A DNA stretch of 64,000 nt from an uncultured Eisenbergiella sp. (lineage in GTDB: Bacteria > Bacillota > Clostridia > Lachnospirales > Lachnospiraceae), in contig CANQVD010000016.1 in the NCBI GenBank assembly GCA_947627215.1, positions 1 through 64,000 on the forward strand. Reading direction: 5' to 3'. The position numbers and the translations under genes were made by a program. Positions 9,333 through 18,287 of the stretch are shown here, piece by piece. The number at the start of each line of letters is the position of its first letter. Position 1 is the first letter of the stretch. The notes beneath the pieces were generated by a model. The model saw nothing but the letters and a program-made list of their open reading frames with translations, had not been told where the DNA came from and did not search any database.

Positions 9333-10064
9333 ATGTGTCATGTAAATATTTTGCATCTGATTGAGGGCGCAAAACAGGCGAAGGGCCTGACGGTTATTAT
9401 CGATGTTTTCAGGGCGTTTTCTCTGGAATGTTATCTGTACGGCATGGGTGTAAAACAGATCCGTCCCGTTGGAACGATAGAAGAGGCGTTTTCCTTAAGA
9501 CAGCGTATTCCAAACAGCATTCTGATAGGCGAACGGCACGGCAAAAAATGCGACGGGTTTGATTACGGCAATTCGCCGTCAACTGTTTCGAAGGAGGATG
9601 TAGCCGGCAAAACGATCATCCATACCACCAGTGCGGGAACGCAGGGCATCGTCAACGCTGTCTGTGCGAGTGAAATCATCACCGGAAGCCTGGTCAACGC
9701 AAAGGCGGTGGCGGAGTATATCATTGCCAGACAGCCGCAAACGGTTTCTCTTGTGTGTATGGGGAATGAGGGCGTGAAACCGGCGCCGGAGGATGAGCTG
9801 TGTGCGGAGTATATCAAAAGCCTTTTGGAAGGCAGGGAATTTTCGGAAATGGACCAGAGAGTCAGCAGCTTAAAATATCATGGCGGGGAACATTTCTTTG
9901 ACAAATCCAGACAGGATATCTTCCCGGAGGCCGATTTTTATATGTGTGTAAGCTGTAATAAGTTTCCTTTTGTGATCAGAATAGAAAAGGACGGGACAGG
10001 CTTTGCGGCAATCAGGGAAGATGTGTGCGGCGTCCTTTCCGATTCACCCATACGCCTGCCGTAA
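9333..10064 (+). CDS. 2-phosphosulfolactate phosphatase family protein (ComB-like)
   Basis: VIIDVFRAFS, GERHGKKCDGFDYGNSPSTV, IHTTSAGTQGI. Confidence 0.8.
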   Translation: MCHVNILHLIEGAKQAKGLTVIIDVFRAFSLECYLYGMGVKQIRPVGTIEEAFSLRQRIPNSILIGERHGKKCDGFDYGNSPSTVSKEDVAGKTIIHTTSAGTQGIVNAVCASEIITGSLVNAKAVAEYIIARQPQTVSLVCMGNEGVKPAPEDELCAEYIKSLLEGREFSEMDQRVSSLKYHGGEHFFDKSRQDIFPEADFYMCVSCNKFPFVIRIEKDGTGFAAIREDVCGVLSDSPIRLP

Positions 10065-11205
10065 AAATAAGACCGGCCGGAATGAATTCAATCCCTTTTA
10101 TCCCGGTCATGCGGAAAAAAAGGTTTTCGCTGAACAACGCGTCCTCGAAGGACAGCGACACCAGGATCCCGGCGAAAATGACGGGAAGCGTTTTCATCAG
10201 CATTTCCGTATGATTTTGACTCGTTCCGGATAAATAAAATACGATTCCGCCGATCCCGTTTGTGAGAAGGAAAACGAGCAGGATCAGGACAGAAAGATAG
10301 CTGCCGTATTCGATATTCGTAAAAATAGGGATTTCCGTGATCTGAAACGAAAAAATGCTGCAATGATAAAAAGCATCTGCGCCGGTGTTTTTCCAAAGCA
10401 GGAAATATCCGAACAGGATCGCCGCCGTGAAGGCGGAGAGGGAGAACAGCATGCTCAGGTACTGGATCCGATATATTTTTCTGCCGGTTTTGCTGCTGTA
10501 CTGCTCCTGCCGGATATTGCTGCCGTTATCGTTTACCATGACGGGAGCGGCGATCAGGAGCGTCAGTATCGTGCACAAAACAGAGATATTTACAAAATAC
10601 CGGTTTGCGGAAAGGACAAACTCGTCGGGCAGCGGGCTTCCCGGCCCTTTTGCCTGCCGCAATGTGCCGAGGACAGATGCAGCCGTCTCTTTGGCTCTGC
10701 CGGACAGCGTCCTTTCATTTTCGTACGCTTTTCTTTCCATGCTGTTTTCGTAATTTTGCATCAGCCGCTCGTATTCCTGATAATACATGGCGGAATATGC
10801 GGTATTCGCCGATATCAGATCCCGCATTTTTCTGAAAGCATCATAGGAAAAGCCGTCTGCTCCGTTTAGGGCATTCTGCATATAGGCGAGGTAATCGTCA
10901 TAAGTAAATACCTGGTTTTCCGCGAAACAGGGCTCTGTGGAGATCACGGCCTGTCCTGCGGAAAGGCTTTCGGAATAACGCTGTTTGATCTGTTCAAATT
11001 CCTGCGGCGTGATCTCTTCTCCGTATCGGATAAGCCAATCGCGGGTGATCTCTGTTCTTGTGCCGAAAGCGTCTTCCCCTTCCTGCGTCACTGTGACGGC
11101 CCGAAGCCGCGGCAGTAAAAACGTCGCGGTAAAGGCGGACACGATCACGGCGATCAGGAGAATACGTTCTTTTGTCCATATCTTTTTCAGCTCCTGGACG
11201 AACAT
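10012..11205 (-). CDS. ABC-2-type membrane protein/permease
   Basis: MFVQELKKIWTKERILLIAVIVSAFTATFLL..., multi-TM, adjacent to ABC ATPase. Confidence 0.65.
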   Translation of the reverse strand: MFVQELKKIWTKERILLIAVIVSAFTATFLLPRLRAVTVTQEGEDAFGTRTEITRDWLIRYGEEITPQEFEQIKQRYSESLSAGQAVISTEPCFAENQVFTYDDYLAYMQNALNGADGFSYDAFRKMRDLISANTAYSAMYYQEYERLMQNYENSMERKAYENERTLSGRAKETAASVLGTLRQAKGPGSPLPDEFVLSANRYFVNISVLCTILTLLIAAPVMVNDNGSNIRQEQYSSKTGRKIYRIQYLSMLFSLSAFTAAILFGYFLLWKNTGADAFYHCSIFSFQITEIPIFTNIEYGSYLSVLILLVFLLTNGIGGIVFYLSGTSQNHTEMLMKTLPVIFAGILVSLSFEDALFSENLFFRMTGIKGIEFIPAGLIFTAGVWVNRKGRRTHLP

Positions 11206-12360
11206 TTAGAAAAGCTCCTTTCTCTGAAATCTCCTGACCGCGGCAAAAAAGAGGATCGCCCAGACCGGTAAATGGATCGCGGCCGACCAAACCTCCTGCC
11301 ATGGGATCAGCTCATAGGCGCCCAAATCCGTGAACCACAGATGCTGATGAAGGATGAGCATGGAGACGGAAAAGGTATTCAGATAGAACGGCCACCACAG
11401 CTCCAGCTTCGCAAAGAAAACGGATAAAAAACAGGGAGAGATCAGAGCGGCGGCAGCAGCCAGGAAGCTCTTTGCCGAATGGCCGCAAAGAATGCTGATA
11501 CACGAAGAGATCAGTTGCCAGACCGCCAGCAGCACCGTTCCCAAAAGCAGGGAGGTCGTGAAGTATCCTTTGACCGTGAAGCTCGCCCAGGTAAGAAAAG
11601 GCTTATCAAAAGGAAGGTTGTCGTCCCGTACCTTATGAAAACAGCTTGCTGCATTGGCATCCCATATCCCGCCTAAATTCCATACAGAGAACAGAACCAG
11701 CAGGGTTATGACATATAAAAACAGAATACAGCAGGCGCTTACGATTCCCGCAGCGATCATTTTATCCTTGACCAGCGACCGCCCCCTGCGGCTGCAATAT
11801 ACGATCGCTGCCGCAGAGCTCTGCCGTTCCATACCCATCGTATAAACGGTCAAAAAAGTGATCAGCAGAAATCCTTCCGCCAGAAGTGATTTCAGCACAC
11901 AGGCAAATAATACATCATGTACCTTGTTGGTGGCGTCGGCCGCATAAACGGACAGATCTGCGCTGTCAGCATTTAACCGCTGTACGGAAGCGTTTAATCG
12001 CTCGTATTTTTTCATGAGCAGCCCGGTAAGAAAGGGCGCTCCCGTATAATATTCGTCATAATACCAGTCTTTTCCCATTTCCACAGCGTCAAAAGAATCG
12101 TATATTTTTCCGGCACCCGAGCAATTTTCCATCAGGCGGCTGCGCAGGGGATCCTCGGGCTGCGTATGAAGATATTCCAGGAAGGCGGCATTGACCTGAT
12201 CTCCCGCGGCATCGATCGTTTTGCCCACATAGTTTACAAAATCATGCTCGCCGCCTGTGAAAGCGATCACGGTGAAATTCAACAGGAGACAGGCTCCCAT
12301 AAATAAATACAGCGTTTGATTCCGCAGTAATTTTTTGATTTCCGGTCCGATCAGCTTCAC
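11206..12360 (-). CDS. ABC-2-type membrane protein/permease
   Basis: MKLIGPEIKKLLRNQTLYLFMGACLLLNF..., multi-TM, operonic with ABC ATPase. Confidence 0.65.
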   Translation of the reverse strand: MKLIGPEIKKLLRNQTLYLFMGACLLLNFTVIAFTGGEHDFVNYVGKTIDAAGDQVNAAFLEYLHTQPEDPLRSRLMENCSGAGKIYDSFDAVEMGKDWYYDEYYTGAPFLTGLLMKKYERLNASVQRLNADSADLSVYAADATNKVHDVLFACVLKSLLAEGFLLITFLTVYTMGMERQSSAAAIVYCSRRGRSLVKDKMIAAGIVSACCILFLYVITLLVLFSVWNLGGIWDANAASCFHKVRDDNLPFDKPFLTWASFTVKGYFTTSLLLGTVLLAVWQLISSCISILCGHSAKSFLAAAAALISPCFLSVFFAKLELWWPFYLNTFSVSMLILHQHLWFTDLGAYELIPWQEVWSAAIHLPVWAILFFAAVRRFQRKELF

Positions 12361-13214
12361 TTTTCTTTCCTCTCATCACGGTAAACGATCAGGAACACAT
12401 CCTCCAGATTGGGAGATACTTTTACAGCCCCTTCGGGATACGCTTCACTGTAAATTCGCGATACGGTTCCCATATCCGTCTGGCGTTCATACAGAACCTC
12501 ATACGGTGTTTTGATCCGATTTCCGACCGGCACTTCAAAAACCCTGTCCCGCAGAGCGGCGCATATTTTGGCCGGGGCTTCGCAGCAAAGCAATTTGTGA
12601 TCCTTCAGCAGAAGGATCTTATCCGCTATCGTCTCAATGTCCGAAACGATGTGCGTAGACAGGATCACGATCCGGTCCCCGGCCAGCGAATGAAGCATGG
12701 AGCGGAACCGCACCCGTTCCTTCGGATCAAGTCCCGCGGTCGGTTCGTCTAGGATCAATAATTCCGGGTCGTTGAGCAGAGCCTGTGCGATCCCCACCCT
12801 TTGGATCATACCGCCGGAAAACTGCTTCATTTTTTGATCGGCGGAATCCATCAGTGCAACCCTTTCAAGAAGCGTATTTATTTTTTGATCCGCGGCACGC
12901 CTGCCGATCCCTTTCAGCGCCGCCATGTAATGAAGGAACTGCCGCGGAGAATAGTTTTTATAATATCCGAACTGCTGCGGCAGAAATCCGAGGATATTTC
13001 GGTACTCCTCATCTAACTGGCGGATATCCGTACCGTTCCAGAGGATTTCTCCTTTGGTCGGAAAGGAAAGTGTTGCGAGCATTCTCATCAGGGTTGTTTT
13101 TCCCGCGCCGTTGGGGGCCAGCAGGCCGTACACCCCGCGGTCAAATTCGATATTGATGTTTTCGAGCGCCGTGAAAGAGCCGTATTTTTTGGTGACGTTA
13201 TTGACGGACAGCAT
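12357..13214 (-). CDS. ABC transporter ATP-binding protein
   Basis: APNGAGKTTLMRMLATL, FSGGMIQRVGIAQALLNDPELLILDEPTAGLDP. Confidence 0.95.
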   Translation of the reverse strand: MLSVNNVTKKYGSFTALENINIEFDRGVYGLLAPNGAGKTTLMRMLATLSFPTKGEILWNGTDIRQLDEEYRNILGFLPQQFGYYKNYSPRQFLHYMAALKGIGRRAADQKINTLLERVALMDSADQKMKQFSGGMIQRVGIAQALLNDPELLILDEPTAGLDPKERVRFRSMLHSLAGDRIVILSTHIVSDIETIADKILLLKDHKLLCCEAPAKICAALRDRVFEVPVGNRIKTPYEVLYERQTDMGTVSRIYSEAYPEGAVKVSPNLEDVFLIVYRDERKEK

Positions 13215-13944
13215 ATTCTTTTCCTTCCTTTCCGGCTGTCATATAAAGGGATAAGGCCGCGAGATACAAGAGCAGCAATCCCGCGGCCGCGGCGTATACG
13301 ATAGAAACGGACAGCTCCAGGATGAATTTTTCCATATGCTCATTCCAGAATATAAAAGCGGTACAGTTCGCGACGATCCAGAGGAAAGGCGGCAGGATCA
13401 ATGCTTTTCGCCCCCGCCCTCTTAACTGGAAGAGAATGAGTAAAAGCCCATAGAGAAAGATCGCCGAAAAGGAAATGCCCAGCAGCCGCCAGAATAACAG
13501 TTCGGCGTGAAAGAAGCTGCGCCCTGACCATAAGATCAGAAAATTCAGAACGAGGTTAAGGCTGCTGAAGTATAGCATTCTGAGGGCCGTCACCTGATAC
13601 AGGTCAAAAAAGCAGACCATCTTCAGCTCATACATCTGTTGCCGGTATTCCTTCCATGCCGTTAAAAGCCAGACGGCCATGTATGCGAAGGGGGACGCAA
13701 ACAGTAAAGAGCAGCAAAGGAAGCTGCCGTTGATCCTCCAGAGGACCACCCAGCCTATAAACGCCGCCAGCAGTCCGATAAAAATACAGTCGCCCATATC
13801 AAAAAACAGATACCTCGGAAGGCAGAAGCGAAACGCTGCCGCCAGCTTCCTGAATCTGTCCCGCGGCGAAGGAATCCCTTTTTCTATGATCTCCTGAATC
13901 GCAAGAGCCTTTTTATCCTCCGATAACATCTCTGTATTCATCAT
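13198..13944 (-). CDS. Membrane protein, possible anti-sigma partner
   Basis: Multi-TM, overlaps the sigma factor gene 3' end. Confidence 0.5.
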   Translation of the reverse strand: MMNTEMLSEDKKALAIQEIIEKGIPSPRDRFRKLAAAFRFCLPRYLFFDMGDCIFIGLLAAFIGWVVLWRINGSFLCCSLLFASPFAYMAVWLLTAWKEYRQQMYELKMVCFFDLYQVTALRMLYFSSLNLVLNFLILWSGRSFFHAELLFWRLLGISFSAIFLYGLLLILFQLRGRGRKALILPPFLWIVANCTAFIFWNEHMEKFILELSVSIVYAAAAGLLLLYLAALSLYMTAGKEGKEYAVRQ

Positions 13945-14476
13945 AAAATTCCTTTCTGATTTTTTTCTGCAGTCTGTAATAATAAGATTTTACGGTCCCT
14001 TCCGGCAGGCTCAGGCTCAATGATATTTGCGCGAAAGTAAAATCACCGTAAACATGAAGCCGGTATATCTGCTGTACGTTAAGCGGGAAACAGCTCACAT
14101 AGACCTCTATCAGATACAGCAGCTCTGACTGCCCGAGCTGTTTGACAAAATCAGTTTCATCCGCCGCCGCTTCGATCTCGTCCAGGGCGATCGTCTGCGG
14201 TGTTTTTTTACGGCGGTGGTCTATGATCTTATTTGTGGCGATATGATACAGCCACGTCCGAAAGGAAGCCTGTTCTTTTTTGTATGTCTTTATGGACTGC
14301 AGCACGGAAATGAAGATTTCCTGCGTCAGATCGTAGGCATCGGCGGCTCCGGACAGTTGACGAAACGCGTATCTGTAAATTTCGTCATAATAGGAGCGGA
14401 TCAGAAGATCGGCGTCTTTTTTAGAGCCGAACAGCCGGATATTGCGGATCCATTTTATTTCGTCACGTTCGTTCAA
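13913..14476 (-). CDS. ECF-type RNA polymerase sigma factor (TTG start)
   Basis: YRYAFRQLSGAADAYDLTQEIFISVLQSIKTYKKEQASFRTWLYHIATNKIIDHRRKK...LPEGTVKSYYYRLQKKIR. Confidence 0.85.
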   Translation of the reverse strand: MNERDEIKWIRNIRLFGSKKDADLLIRSYYDEIYRYAFRQLSGAADAYDLTQEIFISVLQSIKTYKKEQASFRTWLYHIATNKIIDHRRKKTPQTIALDEIEAAADETDFVKQLGQSELLYLIEVYVSCFPLNVQQIYRLHVYGDFTFAQISLSLSLPEGTVKSYYYRLQKKIRKEFYDEYRDVIGG

Positions 14477-14540
14477 TGTCTCTTTCCGCCCCCTTTCTAA
14501 TCTATTATATATTCGCAGCAATAACAGGAAAAGTTGCAGA

Positions 14541-14701
14541 TGAAGCGTGGCTTTTACAGATTTCAGGGAAATTCCGCGATGCTGGCTTTTAAAAGAGCAG
14601 AAGAAGCGTTTGCCGGGGAAGCAGCCAGGGCAGGCTTTGAAACAGAGGCGGATATGCAGGATTACATGCGGGAGGTCCGGAAGGAAGTAAGGGGGTACTA
14701 G
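14541..14701 (+). pseudogene. MazE/AbrB-type antitoxin C-terminal remnant
   Basis: MKRGFYRFQGNSAMLAFKRAEEAFAGEAARAGFETEADMQDYMREVRKEVRGY*. Confidence 0.35.
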
Positions 14702-14904
14702 ATTGCGCGTAATGCTTGATACGAGAGAGAAGTCGCTGCTAACCTGATTTCGTCTGAATACTATATTGCCGTTGTTGTAGCAGTATTTCTTTTGAGGTCT
14801 TGCCTTTTCATAGGAATGGTAAAATTCAAGCAATATCAACTCTTCAAAATGATTCCTTGTTGTTGATTGCCTGCCTCGCACAAGATTTTGCAAGGTTTAA
14901 AATA

Positions 14905-14980
14905 TTTAAAATATTTTTGAAATACCATTGACAGCACATTATTCTTATGCTATACATTATTTAAAATATTTTTGAAATAC
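14905..14980 (+). promoter_or_regulatory. Promoter flanked by identical 21-bp operator-like repeats
   Basis: tttaaaatatttttgaaatac at 14905-14925 and 14960-14980; TTGACA (14928) - 17 nt - TATACA (14951). Confidence 0.7.
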
Positions 14981-15019
14981 TTTTTGCTTAGCAATACTTT
15001 TGAAAAAAGAGGTCTTCCA

Positions 15020-15373
15020 ATGGCGATTTCCGAGATCCTGGCGGCGCTTGCCGACAATACCAGGCGCAATATTCTGAATAAACTAAAAGAAGGGACAATC
15101 AGCTCCGGCGATCTTGCCATTTACCTGGGGATATCGCCGCAGGCGCTGTCCTATCATCTGGCGAAACTGAAAAAGGCGGATCTGATCTATGAGACTCGCC
15201 GCAAGAATTTTATCTACTATGAACTGAACCTGACCGTACTGGACGAAGCGATCCTGTGGATCACGCGGTTACGAGATCCCGACGCATTGCCTGAAGAACA
15301 GCATCCTCCAAAAACGCAGGAAAATACCGCGGATTCCGCGAAAGATCTCCGCGTATCACCCGGTATCGGCTGA
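15020..15373 (+). CDS. SdpR-like ArsR-family transcriptional repressor
   Basis: EILAALADNTRRNILNKLKEGTISSGDLAIYLGISPQALSYHLAKLKKADLI. Confidence 0.85.
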   Translation: MAISEILAALADNTRRNILNKLKEGTISSGDLAIYLGISPQALSYHLAKLKKADLIYETRRKNFIYYELNLTVLDEAILWITRLRDPDALPEEQHPPKTQENTADSAKDLRVSPGIG

Positions 15374-15387
15374 GAAAGGGGCCTCTT

Positions 15388-16062
15388 ATGAAAACCAGAA
15401 AAATGCTTTTGCTCATCCTGATGTTTTTTCCCCTTCTGGAAGCTGCCGTTGCGGTCGGCTTTCTGCCGGATCAGATCCCGGCCCACTACGGATTCGATGG
15501 TCAGGTGGACCGCTGGGGCAGCAAATATGAATCCTTTCTCTTCCCTGTGATCACCATCGGCATGGGGCTGTTCATGTTTGCCATGGCCCGGATCGCCGTC
15601 CGTCAGGAATCAAACGGACAAAATAACGAAAAGATCTGCATAACGACCGGCCTTGTGTTGATCATCTGGTTTAACATTATGAACTGCTATATGCTGTATA
15701 CATCTTTTACGAAAGCTGAGAACCTCTACAGCCTGTCGTTTGATATTTTCCAGATCGAATGCATTCTGCTCGGCGCTTTCATGATCATTCTGGGCAATGT
15801 CATGCCGAAGCTGAAACAAAACTCCATCATCGGTCTGCGCACCACATGGAGCATGCAGAACGATGCTGTTTGGAAAAAATGCCAGCATTTCGGCGGTATT
15901 TCTTTCATCATATCGGGAATCCTGTGCGTCGCGGCCGGGTTTGCGGTCCGCGGCGCCGCATGCCTGTTCTGGATGCTGGGAATCATCTGCGCGGACGCGG
16001 CAGTCTGCACATACTATTCCTACAAAGCGGCCCAGCCCCGGCAGGATGAAAACCTGCGGTAA
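15388..16062 (+). CDS. SdpI family protein
   Basis: IPAHYGFDGQVDRWGSKYESFLFPVI; multi-TM; next to ArsR/SdpR-like gene. Confidence 0.82.
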   Translation: MKTRKMLLLILMFFPLLEAAVAVGFLPDQIPAHYGFDGQVDRWGSKYESFLFPVITIGMGLFMFAMARIAVRQESNGQNNEKICITTGLVLIIWFNIMNCYMLYTSFTKAENLYSLSFDIFQIECILLGAFMIILGNVMPKLKQNSIIGLRTTWSMQNDAVWKKCQHFGGISFIISGILCVAAGFAVRGAACLFWMLGIICADAAVCTYYSYKAAQPRQDENLR

Positions 16063-16224
16063 ACGGTTCTTCCCGATCCATAGTAAGAATCAGTTCAGTT
16101 TACATCGCTGAAAAAGATACGGATTCTGGTGGTGACCATTTTGGTCACCACCAGACGTTGCCCATGTAAAATCAGCGGATACACTTTGTCCGTTACCGAA
16201 TTCGGTATAATCACAGCAGGCATA

Positions 16225-16330
16225 GGAAAAGGAGTATCCTTTCCGTAAAATGCGGCGCATTTTGGCCTGTTGGGAAGTTTCCCCAACCCTCTGAAATTCC
16301 TTTCACTACCTACCCCACCGCGCAGGGCGA
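16225..16330. other. Possible oriT/mobilisation-region remnant (cluster of inverted repeats)
   Basis: ggaaaaggagtatcctttcc, aaaatgcggcgcatttt, gttgggaagtttccccaac in tandem followed by ccctctgaaattcctttcactacctaccccaccgcgcagggcg. Confidence 0.35.
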
Positions 16331-16556
16331 TTTTGCCAAAGGACAGAGAAAAACTATTCAGATATTTTTCTTTGTTTCCTTCCACGGAAAAGCTGCGGAA
16401 ATGCCAAAGCCGGGCAAAAGAAAAACGCCGCAATCCGCAAAGACCGCAACGCTTCCTAAAATCTATTCATCCTATTGACTTTTGTATACCAGAGAGATAT
16501 AATAAACCCGCTACTTAGTAAAGCTAAATAGCAAAACTAAAGAGGGGGGGGGAAGT

Positions 16557-16916
16557 ATGAATAATAAATATGTTCAGCAATTCAAAAAAGGCTCTCTTGA
16601 AATGATACTCTTATGTCTAATCGGACGCAAAGAAACGTATGGATACGAAATCATAACTGAATTAAATAATAGTGCGTCTGTTTTGGGATATGCAAAAGAG
16701 GGAACTGTTTACCCTATTCTGTATCGTTTACAAGAGGCGGAACTAATTAAATGCCGGTTAGCTCCTGCTGCGGCAAATGGAGGTTCAAAAAAATATTACT
16801 CTCTAACCGAAAAGGGCAGCGATGTGTTAAACGAACTAATCTTGTTTTGGTCAAGTTACGAGAAGTGCGTAAATGGCTTCATAGGCAGTTATCAACAGGC
16901 GAGGGTATCAGAATGA
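16557..16916 (+). CDS. PadR family transcriptional regulator
   Basis: FKKGSLEMILLCLIGRKETYGYEIITELN...EGTVYPILYRLQEAELI. Confidence 0.92.
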   Translation: MNNKYVQQFKKGSLEMILLCLIGRKETYGYEIITELNNSASVLGYAKEGTVYPILYRLQEAELIKCRLAPAAANGGSKKYYSLTEKGSDVLNELILFWSSYEKCVNGFIGSYQQARVSE

Positions 16917-17371
16917 AAGAACAATATATCAAACAAGTAAAAAGAAAACTATCCTTACCACGTAAGGTCAAAAAAGAAGTTCTGCGTGATCTGAATGAAG
17001 TTTTTGCTTCTGCTCTGGAACACGGAGAAACAGAGCAGCAGGTTATTCAGCGTTTAGGAACACCAGGAGAATTTGCAGACAGCACAGCAGAGCAGTTTGG
17101 CATTGATAACACTATATCAAAAAAACGGAAAACGATTATTTCTGCTCTTGCCGCATTTATAATCGCCGCCTTTGCTTTTTCTATATATGCTGTTGCACGT
17201 TTAGAGAAAGTACCAAAAGAGGCAATCGGGCAGGCAAGTGCAATGACAAATATCCATATTGATGGGATATTTAGCCTTGATGTTTCGCAAGTTATTTTAG
17301 CAGTAGGATTTGCCGCTGCGGTGATTGCTGTTTTGTTGATTATTCGAATCATACGGGAAAATAGGAGGTAA
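16913..17371 (+). CDS. HAAS/DUF1700-like membrane protein
   Basis: KQVKRKLSLPRKVKKEVLRDLNEVFASALEHGETEQQVIQRLGTPGEFADSTAEQFG plus TM; ATGA overlap with PadR. Confidence 0.7.
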   Translation: MKEQYIKQVKRKLSLPRKVKKEVLRDLNEVFASALEHGETEQQVIQRLGTPGEFADSTAEQFGIDNTISKKRKTIISALAAFIIAAFAFSIYAVARLEKVPKEAIGQASAMTNIHIDGIFSLDVSQVILAVGFAAAVIAVLLIIRIIRENRR

Positions 17372-17461
17372 CTTGTGAAGAGGTGCATTTCTGTATTCGC
17401 AATAATGCTCATAATGGCTTTTCTGTGATTAAGAATGTTTCAGAGGAAATTAAAAAAGGCA

Positions 17462-17505
17462 AAGCAGAGGGCCAATCACTTTTGGAGTGGTTTGCTCTCT
17501 GCTTC
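17462..17505. terminator. Hairpin downstream of padR operon
   Basis: agcagagggccaatcactttt/ggagtggtttgctctctgct near-palindrome. Confidence 0.45.
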
Positions 17506-17742
17506 TGTTTGCGCCCTGCTTGTCAGCGTTAATGATAAGTTGTTACAAATACTTCCTTATCCTTATTAACGCTTCGTCGCCGATGCGGCAGCGGGGCCGC
17601 AAGCGGCGGCGGATCGGGCGGGAGCACAGGAAGAATCGCCGATGCAGGCGCAAACCGGGAATGCAGGTTGGGAAAGCAAACCAGGAACAGAAAGCGGAAG
17701 AACGCATATGATAGCAGTATAAAATAAGGAGATGAGAAAATC

Positions 17743-18126
17743 ATGAACTGTCTTTATTTACTTGTACTGCTGTGCTGCTGCGGCAGAAACGGAAACAGCG
17801 TGCTGCGGACCCGCACTGCCTATGGAAACGGCTGCGGGAACGGAGTGGCCCCCGCATCCACTGTCACAAACGGCTGTGGCTGCGGAAACGGCGCGACGCC
17901 TGCCTCCGCCGTCACGAACGGCTGTGGCTGCGGAAACGGAGTGATGCCTGTCGCTGCGACCACGAACGGTTGCGGGTGCGCGGGCAGCGCCGGGGCCGCG
18001 GCCGGAAAGGCGATGTCCCGCTATGAGGATTCCATGAAGGGTTTCGCGGACCCGGTGCCGGAGATGGGCCAGTCCGTGACCATGGGATACGCGGCCTATC
18101 AGAAGGGCTGCGGCTGTAAGGACTGA
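17743..18126 (+). CDS. Small Cys/Gly-rich tandem-repeat protein
   Basis: MNCLYLLVLLCCCGRNGNS... with repeats (T)NGCGCGNGxxPxSxVT. Confidence 0.6.
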   Translation: MNCLYLLVLLCCCGRNGNSVLRTRTAYGNGCGNGVAPASTVTNGCGCGNGATPASAVTNGCGCGNGVMPVAATTNGCGCAGSAGAAAGKAMSRYEDSMKGFADPVPEMGQSVTMGYAAYQKGCGCKD

Positions 18127-18287
18127 CCGCGGACCTGCGGGAGAGGGGCCTGAGAGCCGCATGCAGCGCACGGTGTCCCAACGGTCCCTGGAGGCGCACA
18201 GCGTCCGGGCCGGAACCAAAACAGCGCCGTCATACCGGGATCCGTCAGGGATCAGTATGGCGGCGCTGCCGTCGTTTACAGGAAGCA

